From the NCBI GenBank assembly GCA_963715745.1, contig OY970271.1:2294001-2358000 (forward strand): DNA of 64,000 nucleotides, written 5' to 3'. The notes beneath the pieces were generated by a model that was not told the DNA's origin, did no database searches, and worked only from the letters and a program-made list of their open reading frames with translations. Shown here piece by piece: positions 53,670-62,678 of this stretch. Positions within the stretch are counted from its first letter, which is position 1. Each line of letters begins with the position of its first letter. This DNA comes from CAWGJF01 sp963715745. GTDB lineage: Bacteria; Bacteroidota; Ignavibacteria; Ignavibacteriales; Ignavibacteriaceae. The translations under genes and the position numbers were made by a program.

Positions 53670-54083
53670 ATGAATTTCGAGAAGAAAAGAGCAAGTACCA
53701 AGCAGGAAATACCTACTTCCTCAATGCCGGATATTATCTTTATGCTTTTATTATTCTTTATGGTTACAACTACATTAAGAGAAGTTGAAGTTTATGTTGA
53801 TTATTCACTTCCTGAAGCAAAAGCGATCGAAAAGATAGAAAACAAACGTCTTATTTCTTATATATGGGTTGGAAAATCCAAAAAGATACAGATTAATGAT
53901 AGTCTTGTAGAGTTAAAAGATGTTCAGGATATTATGTATAAAAAAGCTACTGAACTTCCTAATGTTATTGTATCAATGAGGGTTGATAAAAACATTGATA
54001 TGGGTTTGGTTACAGATATTCAACAGGAACTCAGAAAAGCTCATTGCCTGAGAATAAATTATTCGGCATCTATAAAAATTTAA
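53670..54083 (+). CDS. exbD: ExbD/TolR-family protein (short)
   Basis: The 137-residue second ExbD has the membrane helix SSMPDIIFMLLLFFMVTTTL with the proton-carrying aspartate and an ordinary-length periplasmic part. It lies 14 bp after the first exbD. Two ExbD paralogues beside one ExbB are common in Bacteroidota-group genomes and may form a heterodimer. It is followed by a terminator. Confidence 0.9.
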   Translation: MNFEKKRASTKQEIPTSSMPDIIFMLLLFFMVTTTLREVEVYVDYSLPEAKAIEKIENKRLISYIWVGKSKKIQINDSLVELKDVQDIMYKKATELPNVIVSMRVDKNIDMGLVTDIQQELRKAHCLRINYSASIKI

Positions 54084-54108
54084 CTTAAAAATTTTTGAAA
54101 GATTAGTT

Positions 54109-54146
54109 GGCAGGTTGGTTATTGAGGTAATCACCTGCCTTTTTTA
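54109..54146 (+). terminator. Intrinsic terminator of exbB-exbD-exbD
   Basis: Perfect 7-bp outer stem GGCAGGT / ACCTGCC with an inner paired extension (GGTTA / TAATC), followed by TTTTTT. Confidence 0.85.
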
Positions 54147-54160
54147 ATTTTAGAGGGTAT

Positions 54161-54610
54161 ATGTCATTAAAAGAAAAAATAAATTCTGATTTAAAAGACG
54201 CTATGAAGTCTGGTGATAAGATCAGGCTTAATACAATTCGTTCTATCAGAGCATTAATTCTGGAATTTGAAAAAAACGGTTCTGGTAAAGAGTTTAATGA
54301 AGAAGAAGAGATTAAATTACTTAGCTCAGCAGCAAAAAAGAGAAGAGAATCAATTGAGGAATTTTCCAAAGCCGGACGTACTGAAATGGCTGCGCAAGAA
54401 CAGGCTGAACTTGAAATTATTACTACTTACCTTCCAAAACAATTAACGTCTGAAGAACTTGAAATCGAAATAAAGAAATTAGCTGGAGAAATTGGTGTTT
54501 CAGGAAAAAAAGATTTTTCAAAACTTATGCCTCTTGCTGCAAAAACTTTTAAAGGAAAAGCTGAAGGAAAATTAATTAAAGAAATTGTAGAAAAAATTCT
54601 GGGTGAATAG
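54161..54610 (+). CDS. yqeY: GatB/YqeY domain-containing protein
   Basis: The 149-residue helical protein starts MSLKEKINSDLKDAMKSGDK and contains AAKKRRESIEEFSKAGR, EQAELEIITTYLPKQL and a C-terminal KLIKEIVEKIL, the typical YqeY pattern. The domain also forms the tail of GatB, where it helps tRNA-dependent amidation. The free-standing form is uncharacterised but may bind tRNA. It opens a long plus-strand operon. Confidence 0.9.
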   Translation: MSLKEKINSDLKDAMKSGDKIRLNTIRSIRALILEFEKNGSGKEFNEEEEIKLLSSAAKKRRESIEEFSKAGRTEMAAQEQAELEIITTYLPKQLTSEELEIEIKKLAGEIGVSGKKDFSKLMPLAAKTFKGKAEGKLIKEIVEKILGE

Positions 54611-55132
54611 TTGAACCCTATAGATATTATAATTATACTCGGAGCTGTTACAGGTTTTATCCTAGGATTTAAAGACGGTTTTGTAAGAAAGCTGGTTGGA
54701 ATAATTGGATTTGTTTTGGCAGTTTTTCTTGTTGCATTCTTTTCGGATGATCTTGGAAAGGTAATTGAAAGTGTACTAGGTATAGAATATTATCTTGCTG
54801 AAATGACTGCCGGAGCAGCAATATTTCTTGGAGTTATTTTGATCTTTACTCTCTTAAAGAGGATAATTCATCCATTCGATAAAGTAAATAATTTGATCAA
54901 TCAGATTGTCGGTGGGTTTATAGGGTTTACCCAAATTATGTATTTTATTAGTGCCGTATTCCTTATTATGAATGTTTTCAATATTCCATCGAAAGCCGAT
55001 AAAGACAATAGTAAATTATACAAAGAAACTTCACAATTAATTCCTGTAACTATTGATTTAATAAGTAAATACACCCCAGATACAAAGCAAATTATAAAGG
55101 ATTATATTAACGAAAAAGACACGCTGAAATGA
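54611..55132 (+). CDS. cvpA: CvpA-family membrane protein
   Basis: The 173-residue protein has four hydrophobic segments and the CvpA start DIIIILGAVTGFILGFKDGF (residues 4-23), with a GFIGFTQIMYFISAV helix later. The start is TTG, directly after the yqeY stop with no gap. CvpA is linked to colicin V production and envelope stress tolerance. Its stop overlaps the mutS2 start (ATGA). Confidence 0.82.
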   Translation: MNPIDIIIILGAVTGFILGFKDGFVRKLVGIIGFVLAVFLVAFFSDDLGKVIESVLGIEYYLAEMTAGAAIFLGVILIFTLLKRIIHPFDKVNNLINQIVGGFIGFTQIMYFISAVFLIMNVFNIPSKADKDNSKLYKETSQLIPVTIDLISKYTPDTKQIIKDYINEKDTLK

Positions 55133-57474
55133 TAAAGAAAATTTATTTGGATAAACTGGAATTCGATAAAGTATTAAATTACATTTCAAATTATACACTT
55201 ACAGAGCCTGGCAAAGAAAGCATACTAAACTTAAAACCTACCCTGGATCATGATGAAATAAAACTTTCAGGGAAGTTAGTAAGTGAAGCAAAAGAAATAT
55301 TAATAAAAAACATTCCTCCTCCAATTGAATATCTTCCTGAACTTTCAGAAGACTTTGCTCAATCCCGAATAGAAGGTTCAGTTCTTTCTTCAAAAAAAAT
55401 TTTACACATACTTTCTCTTTCCAAAACTTCACGTATCCTGTTAAAATATTTAAATGATAATTCTGAAATTGCGCCTTATTTAAAGTCATTTACAAATTCA
55501 CTTTTCGTTGATAAAGTTTTTGAGCATCATATTGAAAAAATTATTGATGAGAACGGAGATATAAAAGAAAAAGCAAGCTCAAAGCTTCAGGAAATACGAA
55601 AGGAAATCAGGGACAAACAATCAGAGCTAACCAGGTCAATCAGTAAAATAATGAAGTCTCTGGATGAAGAAGGAATTGTTCGGGAAGATTATCTAACACT
55701 TCGAGATGGCCGAATGGTTATACCGGTTAAATCTGAGCATAAAAGACACTTGAGAGGTTTTATTCATTCTGAATCATCTACCGGGCAGACAGTTTACATT
55801 GAACCGGAACAAACACTTGAACTGAATAATACTATCATATCTTTAAGCTTTTCAGAAAAAAGAGAAATTGAAAGATTGCTGAAAGAACTAACAGCATTAA
55901 TTGGAAAAAGGAGTCGTGAACTGGAAGAATCTTACAAATCAATAACTGAACTTGATTCCATTTTTGCACGAGCAAAATATTCAGTAGAAATTATTGGCTG
56001 CTTCCCAGACACAAATAATTCAAAACCGTTTTTTATATGTGAAGCGCGCCACCCGGTTCTGTTAAAAAAGCTTGGAAGAGAGAAAACAGTTCCTTTAAGC
56101 TTTAAAATATCTGATGAAAAAGTTATTATAATTACAGGTCCCAATGCTGGTGGAAAAACCGTTGTTCTTAAAACTTTAGGTTTAAATTTGCTTCTTTTGC
56201 AATCTGGTATTCATATTCCGGTTCATCCGGATTCTAATTTTCACATTTTTGAAAATATTATTGTCGATATAGGTGATGAGCAATCATTGGAAGATGACCT
56301 TTCCACTTTTAGCTCTCATTTGATGAATATTAAATCAATGCTAGAAGAAGCAGGTAAAAAATCATTAATACTTATTGATGAAATAGGAACAGGAACTGAT
56401 CCTGCAGAAGGCTCTGCTTTAGCTGCAGCAATTCTGGTAAAGTTACGAGACCTTGGAGCATTAACATTTGCAACAACACATCATGGAAGCCTTAAACTCA
56501 TTGCGCAAAGTGAAGATGGTTTTATGAATGCAGCCATGGAATTTGATCATGAAAATCTTTCGCCTACATACAGGTTTAAAGCCGGTGTACCAGGTTCAAG
56601 TTATGCATTTGAAATTGCCCGCAGAATTGGTTTACAGGAAAATCTTCTGAAACATGCAGAATCATTAATTGACACTGATAAATTTAAGGTTGAACAATTT
56701 CTTGTTGAACTTGAGGAAAAATCAAACACTTTACAAAAAAAATTAAGGGAAATGGAACTAGAGAATTCGAGATTAGCCGGGCTTTCAAATCTTTATAAAA
56801 ATAATCTTGAAAAACTTGAAAAAGAGAAAAAGGAAATTCTCAGGCTGACAAAAACAGAAGCGAAAAATTATTTGCAGGGTATAAATAAGAAGATTGAGCA
56901 GGTTATTAAAGAATTGAGAGAATCAAATGCAAAGCACGATGTTATTAAAAAAGCAAAAGAAATTATCAGAGAAGCCAAGGAGGAAAACGAAAAACTTTTT
57001 CAACAGGATATTGAAATAGCTGAGGAGTCTGTTGATTTTAATGTCGGGAATCTGGTTACTATTAAGGGTACTTCATCATCCGGGAGAATATTGTCTTTGG
57101 ACAAACAGAAAGAAAAAGCCGTTGTTCAGGTAGGGGATATAAGAATGTCCGTTTTTTTTGATGAGCTAAATATACTTAAGTCTATTCCAAAGTCAGAAAA
57201 TAAAAAAACAAAGCGTTATGATATTTCCGAAACTGATTACAGGCTTGATATAAGAGGAAAAAGAGTTGAAGAAACCGATTACGAGATAGTAAGATTTATA
57301 GATGATTCGTATGTTAGCGGTAGAGACCGGGTAGAAATTTTACATGGGAAAGGTACCGGTGCGCTTAAAAAAAATGTAAAAGATATTTTAGAGCATCATG
57401 AAAAGGTAAAAACTTTTTATTTTGCACCTGTAGAATCCGGAGGAGAGGGAATTACAATAGTCGAATTAAAGTAG
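55129..57474 (+). CDS. mutS2: Endonuclease MutS2
   Basis: The 781-residue protein has a MutS core and clamp, Walker A (GPNAGGKTVVLKTLG, about 337), signature and Walker B (LILIDEIGTGTDPAEGSAL), a long coiled coil (about 520-640) and a C-terminal Smr nuclease domain (LDIRGKRVEETDYE ... EILHGKGTGALKK, about 705-781). MutS2 acts on branched DNA or on collided ribosomes rather than mismatches. The length is normal. The gene is fully coupled with cvpA. Confidence 0.95.
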   Translation: MIKKIYLDKLEFDKVLNYISNYTLTEPGKESILNLKPTLDHDEIKLSGKLVSEAKEILIKNIPPPIEYLPELSEDFAQSRIEGSVLSSKKILHILSLSKTSRILLKYLNDNSEIAPYLKSFTNSLFVDKVFEHHIEKIIDENGDIKEKASSKLQEIRKEIRDKQSELTRSISKIMKSLDEEGIVREDYLTLRDGRMVIPVKSEHKRHLRGFIHSESSTGQTVYIEPEQTLELNNTIISLSFSEKREIERLLKELTALIGKRSRELEESYKSITELDSIFARAKYSVEIIGCFPDTNNSKPFFICEARHPVLLKKLGREKTVPLSFKISDEKVIIITGPNAGGKTVVLKTLGLNLLLLQSGIHIPVHPDSNFHIFENIIVDIGDEQSLEDDLSTFSSHLMNIKSMLEEAGKKSLILIDEIGTGTDPAEGSALAAAILVKLRDLGALTFATTHHGSLKLIAQSEDGFMNAAMEFDHENLSPTYRFKAGVPGSSYAFEIARRIGLQENLLKHAESLIDTDKFKVEQFLVELEEKSNTLQKKLREMELENSRLAGLSNLYKNNLEKLEKEKKEILRLTKTEAKNYLQGINKKIEQVIKELRESNAKHDVIKKAKEIIREAKEENEKLFQQDIEIAEESVDFNVGNLVTIKGTSSSGRILSLDKQKEKAVVQVGDIRMSVFFDELNILKSIPKSENKKTKRYDISETDYRLDIRGKRVEETDYEIVRFIDDSYVSGRDRVEILHGKGTGALKKNVKDILEHHEKVKTFYFAPVESGGEGITIVELK

Positions 57475-57482
57475 AGCGAGAT

Positions 57483-58976
57483 TTGTTCAAAAAAATCCTG
57501 ATCGCAAATCGTGGAGAAATTGCTGTAAGGGTTATTCGTGCCTGCAAAGAGCTTGGAATAACTTCCTGCGCTATTTATTCCGAAGTTGATAAAAAATCAC
57601 TTCACACTTTACTTGCTGATGAATCTTATTTAATCGGCTCATCACAAGCTAGTGATTCTTACCTGAACGCTGATAAAATTATTAATCTTGCAAAAGAAAT
57701 TAAAGCAGATGCAATCCACCCCGGGTATGGTTTCTTCTCGGAAAACTCTGAATTCATTTCACGTCTTGAAAAAGAAAAAATTACATTTATCGGACCCTCT
57801 TCAAAATCTGTTGAACTGATGGGAAGTAAAACTGCTGCGAGAAAGCTAATTCAGAAAAGCGGAGTTCCAATAGTTCCCGGAACAACAGATGCAATTGCCT
57901 CTGTTAATGAAGCAAAAAAAGTAGCTGATGAAATTGGTTATCCGGTTTTACTAAAAGCTTCAGCTGGTGGTGGTGGCAAAGGTATGAGAAAAGTTTCCGA
58001 GCCAAAAGAATTAGAAAGTGCTTTTGAATCAACTAAAAGGGAAGCTATAAAAGCTTTTGCAAATGATGAAATTTACATCGAAAAATTTATTGAAAATCCG
58101 AAACACATTGAAGTTCAGGTAATTGGTGATAAAAATGGTAACTATGCTCATTTATTTGAACGTGAATGCTCGATCCAGAGAAGACATCAGAAAATAATCG
58201 AAGAAGCTCCTTCAACTTTTGTTGATTCTGAAACCAGATTAAAAATAACCAGTGCGGCTATCGATGCTGCCAAAGCATGTAATTATTTCAATGCTGGTAC
58301 AATCGAATTCCTGATGGATAAAAATAAAAACTTTTATTTCCTGGAAATGAATACAAGGCTGCAGGTTGAACATCCTGTTACTGAAATGATTACAGGAATT
58401 GACCTGGTGAAAGAACAGATTTCAATTGCAGAAGGAAATGAATTAAGCTTTAATCAAAAAAATTTAAAAATAAATGGTCATGCAATTGAATGCAGAATTT
58501 ATGCTGAAGATCCCTCAAATAATTTTCTTCCTTCAACGGGTAAATTAAAAGTTTATTATGAACCTGCAGGGACAGGAATCCGCGTTGATTCAGGTTTTAA
58601 AGAAAATTCTACGATCGATATTTACTATGATCCGCTGATTTCAAAACTTGTTTCCTGGGCTACTGATAGAAGTAATTCAATTAACCGGATGAAAAGAGCT
58701 TTAAATGAATATCGGATTGGAGGCATAATAACTAATATAAGTTTTCTTAACTCAATATTATCTTCTGTAGAATTTTGTAAAGGTTCTTTCGATATTAATT
58801 TTCTTTCTGAAACAAAGATGGATGAGCTTCTAAGGTATTCAAATAATGAAGAGAAAAATTTGATAGAATCAGCCGCGGTTTTTTCAGCTTTAATAAAAGA
58901 ACAATCAGGAAATAATAAAATTAAGAACGGAAGATTATCAGGGACTAACAAATGGTTAACCCAAATATATGAGTGA
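57483..58976 (+). CDS. accC: Biotin carboxylase (acyl-CoA/acetyl-CoA carboxylase type)
   Basis: The 497-residue ATP-grasp enzyme has ILIANRGEIAVRVIRACKEL at the start, the glycine-rich ATP loop ASAGGGGKGMR (about 160-170), ERECSIQRRHQKIIEEAPS and EMNTRLQVEHPVTEMITG. It carboxylates biotin on the carrier protein using ATP and bicarbonate. The start is TTG. It is longer than housekeeping AccC (about 450) and fits propionyl- or methylcrotonyl-CoA carboxylase alpha subunits split from their carrier. No carboxyltransferase gene is nearby. Confidence 0.88.
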   Translation: MFKKILIANRGEIAVRVIRACKELGITSCAIYSEVDKKSLHTLLADESYLIGSSQASDSYLNADKIINLAKEIKADAIHPGYGFFSENSEFISRLEKEKITFIGPSSKSVELMGSKTAARKLIQKSGVPIVPGTTDAIASVNEAKKVADEIGYPVLLKASAGGGGKGMRKVSEPKELESAFESTKREAIKAFANDEIYIEKFIENPKHIEVQVIGDKNGNYAHLFERECSIQRRHQKIIEEAPSTFVDSETRLKITSAAIDAAKACNYFNAGTIEFLMDKNKNFYFLEMNTRLQVEHPVTEMITGIDLVKEQISIAEGNELSFNQKNLKINGHAIECRIYAEDPSNNFLPSTGKLKVYYEPAGTGIRVDSGFKENSTIDIYYDPLISKLVSWATDRSNSINRMKRALNEYRIGGIITNISFLNSILSSVEFCKGSFDINFLSETKMDELLRYSNNEEKNLIESAAVFSALIKEQSGNNKIKNGRLSGTNKWLTQIYE

Positions 58977-59472
58977 ATTTGTAATAAATATTAATGATAC
59001 TGAATTGCAAGTTAGAATTTTAAGTGACGATAAAGTCTCAATTAATAATTCCGAAAGTGATTATGAATTAATTGAAGTGAAAAATAATTCTTATATCTTA
59101 AAACTGGATAACAAACAGTACCAGGTAGATCTTATTGATAAGGACAAAGAATCTTATGAAATTTTAATAAATAATGTGCAGATAAATTCAATTGCCAGGT
59201 CATCCCTGGAACACCGGGCAATGAAATTAATTGAACAGGCAAATATAAAATCTCACCATCGTACTGAAATGAAGGCACCAATGCCGGGAATGATTCTGAA
59301 AATAAAAAAGAACCCGGGAGATAAAATTACTCAGGGGGAATCTATCCTGATACTGGAAGCAATGAAAATGGAAAATGATTTAAAATCTCCTGCTTCCGGA
59401 ATTATAAAGGAGATAAATGTTGCCGAAGGAGACGCTGTAGAAAAAGGTGTAAAACTCTTTTCAATAGAATAA
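58969..59472 (+). CDS. Biotin carboxyl carrier protein
   Basis: The 167-residue protein has a C-terminal biotinyl domain (about 95-167) with the modified lysine in EAMKMEND (about residue 130) and APMPGMILKI before it. The N-terminal part is a small beta-rich domain of the kind found between carboxylase and carrier in fused acyl-CoA carboxylases. It overlaps the biotin carboxylase gene by 8 bp, so the two probably work together. A missing carboxyltransferase must be encoded elsewhere. Confidence 0.88.
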   Translation: MSEFVININDTELQVRILSDDKVSINNSESDYELIEVKNNSYILKLDNKQYQVDLIDKDKESYEILINNVQINSIARSSLEHRAMKLIEQANIKSHHRTEMKAPMPGMILKIKKNPGDKITQGESILILEAMKMENDLKSPASGIIKEINVAEGDAVEKGVKLFSIE

Positions 59473-59525
59473 AATTCATTTATTTTAATCAAATAATTTA
59501 TTTCAAAAAATTCATGGGAGGTAAA

Positions 59526-60776
59526 TTGAAACGAATCATTACTATTTCCATTGCACTATTGTTGTTTGGTTCTTCAGTTATTTTTGCTGGTGGATTCCAA
59601 ATTAACGAACACGGTGCACGTGCAATGGGACTTGGGGGTGCATTTACTGCATTAACAAATGATGCTTCAGCTGTTTATTGGAATGCTGCTGGAATGTCTT
59701 ATTTACATGGCACCAATTTTATTTTGGGAACTGCTCTTATAGCTCCGTCTTCATCTTTTAGAGGAGTTTATCCTTCTGTTCAATCAAACTATTTGAAGGA
59801 TGATGTCTTTTTCCCAAGTCACTTATTTATAACCCATTCTTTCACCGATGAACTTGCAGCCGGTGTGGGATTTACAACGCCATTTGGATTAGGAACAGAA
59901 TGGGATGACGATTGGGTTGGCAGATATCTCGCAATAAAAACTCAATTAACTACTTTCTGGGTTCCAATTACTGTATCTTTTAAAATAGTAGATGAATTGT
60001 CAATCAGCGCAGGCTTTATATATAGTTTTGCTGATGTTTTAATTACAAGAAAAAACAGTCAGACACCATTTGAAGGTGATGCATTTGTAAAGCTTGATGG
60101 AAATGATAACTCTGCTTTTGGTTATTGTTTTGGAATGATGTTTAAGCCGATAGATATTCTTTCAATTGGAGCAACATTCAGAAGTGAAGTGGACTATGAA
60201 TTTGAAGGAACCGCAACAACAACAGGTGCCCAGCAATTATTGGATGAAAATCGATTGCCAAATGGTGATGTAACAGCAAAACTAAAAACCCCGATGAATA
60301 TAGTAGGTGGTGTTGCAGTTGATGTAATACCTGAACTAACTGTATCTACAGATTTTCAATGGGTTGGCTGGTCGAGCTATGATTCATTAAAAGTTAATTT
60401 CACAGATCCTGCTTATACAGATCTGGCAAGTCCGAGAGAATATAAAGATACTTACATAATAAGATTAGGCGGACAATACAGAATAACCAACGAAGTTAGT
60501 TTACTCGGAGGAGTATATTTTGATAAAATTCCTGTTGACGCCGAAAGAGTTAATCCATCACTGCCGGATGCCGACAGAATTGGATTGAGTATTGGTGTCA
60601 ATGCAAAACTGACTGAAAATTTAGGTATTAGCGGATCATATTTATTTATTCGTGCAAGCCAGTTAACTGTTACAGATTCAAAAGAAGTTTATACACCGGG
60701 AAATTCACCATTTAACGGTACGTATAATTCTTCAGCTAATCTGCTTTCTTTAAGTTTAACTTACTCCATTAATTAA
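59526..60776 (+). CDS. FadL/OmpP1/TodX-family outer membrane transporter
   Basis: An upstream in-frame ATG at 59514 overlaps the Shine-Dalgarno GGGAGGT, so the TTG at 59526 is chosen. It starts a signal peptide (KRIITISIALLLFGSSVIFA). The mature N-terminus has the FadL hallmark GGFQINEHGARAMGLGGAFT followed by NDASAVYWNAAGM, then barrel strands. Family members carry fatty acids or other hydrophobic molecules through the outer membrane. The next gene encodes a surface SGNH hydrolase, suggesting coupled lipid hydrolysis and uptake. Confidence 0.88.
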   Translation: MKRIITISIALLLFGSSVIFAGGFQINEHGARAMGLGGAFTALTNDASAVYWNAAGMSYLHGTNFILGTALIAPSSSFRGVYPSVQSNYLKDDVFFPSHLFITHSFTDELAAGVGFTTPFGLGTEWDDDWVGRYLAIKTQLTTFWVPITVSFKIVDELSISAGFIYSFADVLITRKNSQTPFEGDAFVKLDGNDNSAFGYCFGMMFKPIDILSIGATFRSEVDYEFEGTATTTGAQQLLDENRLPNGDVTAKLKTPMNIVGGVAVDVIPELTVSTDFQWVGWSSYDSLKVNFTDPAYTDLASPREYKDTYIIRLGGQYRITNEVSLLGGVYFDKIPVDAERVNPSLPDADRIGLSIGVNAKLTENLGISGSYLFIRASQLTVTDSKEVYTPGNSPFNGTYNSSANLLSLSLTYSIN

Positions 60777-60787
60777 TGAGGATTAAA

Positions 60788-62197
60788 ATGAAAAAATATT
60801 ATAAAATAATAATAGCTGTTTTTGTTTTATCCTCAATGGTTTATTTTGGATGTGAGGACTACAGCAAAATCACTGCACCAACTTTCAGCACAGGTTCTGC
60901 TGATTTTTCAAAATTTGTTGCTGTCGGGAATAGTTTAACTCAAGGTGAACAATCTTCATCTGTATTTGAAACAGGACAGATGTTTTCATTCCCGAATTTA
61001 ATTGCTCAACAGGTTAAAACAACATTTGCTCAGGCAACTATTAGCGACCCGGGAAGTGGCGGCAGAATAGAAGTGTTTGATTTAGATCCATTTACTACTG
61101 TTGTAAATGATTTGGTTGGAGTGCCAACTAATTTAACATATCCCGCACCGTATAATAATCTTGGTATCAAGGGTGCATTTCTAACAGATGTATTGAATAC
61201 AACTAATGCAAACAATTGTTACACTTCAAACTTCGGTGTTCCTAATCCGATGTTTGATCTTGTACTTCGCGGAACAGGAGCAACACAGTTGCAGCTTGCT
61301 CTTGCACAGGAACCAACATTTGCAACATTGTGGATAGGGAACAATGATATTTTAGCTTATGCAACAAGAGGCGGTTTATTCCCGATTACTGATCCGACTC
61401 AGTTTGCAACAAACTACAACACAATTCTGAGTAATTTCCAGGGAATTGGTACGGATGTAGTTGTAGCAAATATTCCGAATGTAAAAATGGCTCCTTTCTT
61501 TACGACGGTTGGTCCCGGAGTTGGTTTAGCAATTCAGGATTTAATTAATAATGGTTTACCGGTTCAGGGATTAGTTTATCAAACCAGCAATCCAAATAAT
61601 CCAATTGGATTGGCTACACCATCTGATTTGATTAGCCTAAATGTTTTGGTTTTACTTACAGGTTCTGCTGCTACCGCTTATCTTGGAGATATGACAGGAG
61701 CTTATTATTCTGTAAATGGAATTCCTGTTCCAACCGGAGTTGACGTAAATTATCCATTTGGATTGACTCCTCAAAACCCCTGGCCAAATGGTTTAATTCT
61801 CGATCCAACAGAAATAGGAAACATTGAAACAATTGTTTCAGCATATAACGGAATTATCAGCTCTGCTGCTTCCTCAAGAGGATATGCAATGGTTGACGTA
61901 AATGCAATTTTAACAACCTTAGCAACAAACGGATTAGATTATAATGGTATTCATTTTACCTCAGCTTATGTTGAAGGAGGATTTTTCAGTCTTGATGGAA
62001 TTCATCCAACTAGTCAGGGATATGCTGTTACTGCAAATGAATTTATTAAAGTAATCAATCAGAAGTATGGTGCAACAATTCCTCTTGTTGATGTTTCAAC
62101 AGTTCCGGGAAGCTTAGTATTTACAGCTGGTGTAAGTCTGGGAAAATATGGAATCCCAAAAATACCAGCAGGTGCATTGGATAATATTATGTTCTAA
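60788..62197 (+). CDS. SGNH/GDSL-type hydrolase lipoprotein
   Basis: The start at 60788 gives a lipoprotein-like signal (MKKYYKIIIAVFVLSSMVYF then GC). An AGGA precedes it; an earlier in-frame ATG at 60776 overlaps the upstream stop. SGNH blocks are block I VAVGNSLTQG (catalytic Ser, about 47), block III WIGNNDIL (about 184) and block V SLDGIHPTSQGY (Asp and His, about 403). It probably hydrolyses esters of lipids or glycans at the outer membrane. At 469 residues it is long for the family, with insertions between blocks. Confidence 0.85.
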   Translation: MKKYYKIIIAVFVLSSMVYFGCEDYSKITAPTFSTGSADFSKFVAVGNSLTQGEQSSSVFETGQMFSFPNLIAQQVKTTFAQATISDPGSGGRIEVFDLDPFTTVVNDLVGVPTNLTYPAPYNNLGIKGAFLTDVLNTTNANNCYTSNFGVPNPMFDLVLRGTGATQLQLALAQEPTFATLWIGNNDILAYATRGGLFPITDPTQFATNYNTILSNFQGIGTDVVVANIPNVKMAPFFTTVGPGVGLAIQDLINNGLPVQGLVYQTSNPNNPIGLATPSDLISLNVLVLLTGSAATAYLGDMTGAYYSVNGIPVPTGVDVNYPFGLTPQNPWPNGLILDPTEIGNIETIVSAYNGIISSAASSRGYAMVDVNAILTTLATNGLDYNGIHFTSAYVEGGFFSLDGIHPTSQGYAVTANEFIKVINQKYGATIPLVDVSTVPGSLVFTAGVSLGKYGIPKIPAGALDNIMF

Positions 62198-62199
62198 AA

Positions 62200-62619
62200 A
62201 TGAAAGTAATTATTTATACATCCTGTTTTATTTTATTGGTATTATTTTTTGCAGGTTGTACTTCTTCGGAAGAAAGTACCAAAAAGGAAACAACAGATAG
62301 TACCTATGTCTTTGATGAAATTCCGGAAAGTGATATCATTACTTTTGATACTCCGGAAACAAAGGATGCGGATGTACTTTATGTAATTCAGATTGGTGCT
62401 TTTTCTACTAAAGATAAAGCAGAAGAATTTGCAAATGAAAGTAAAGCAAAAATTGGGAAAAATGTAAAAGTATCGTTTAGCCAGAAAGTAAATTTGTATG
62501 TTGTTCATCTTGATCCGCCTTACAAATCAAAAGTAGAAGCGGAAAGTGTCAGAAACAGTCTCTGGCAATTAAATGGATTTCAGGATGCGTGGATAGTTAC
62601 GATCACTAACAAGAAATAA
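62200..62619 (+). CDS. SPOR-domain lipoprotein
   Basis: The 139-residue protein has a lipoprotein signal with lipobox FAGC, an acidic Ser/Thr linker and a C-terminal SPOR domain (about 62-139, YVIQIGAFSTKDKAEEFANE). SPOR domains bind denuded peptidoglycan glycan strands. It starts 3 bp after the SGNH gene and ends the operon at a strong terminator. Confidence 0.87.
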   Translation: MKVIIYTSCFILLVLFFAGCTSSEESTKKETTDSTYVFDEIPESDIITFDTPETKDADVLYVIQIGAFSTKDKAEEFANESKAKIGKNVKVSFSQKVNLYVVHLDPPYKSKVEAESVRNSLWQLNGFQDAWIVTITNKK

Positions 62620-62622
62620 AAA

Positions 62623-62654
62623 AAAGGGTCGTGTAAAATATACACGGCCCTTTT
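62623..62654. terminator. Bidirectional intrinsic terminator between convergent genes
   Basis: A 13-bp stem (AAAGGGTCGTGTA / TACACGGCCCTTT, one G-U) with loop AAATA is flanked by an A-run on the left and TTTT on the right, so it can end transcription from both sides. Confidence 0.9.
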
Positions 62655-62678
62655 ACTTATATTATCCCTCAAAATTAT

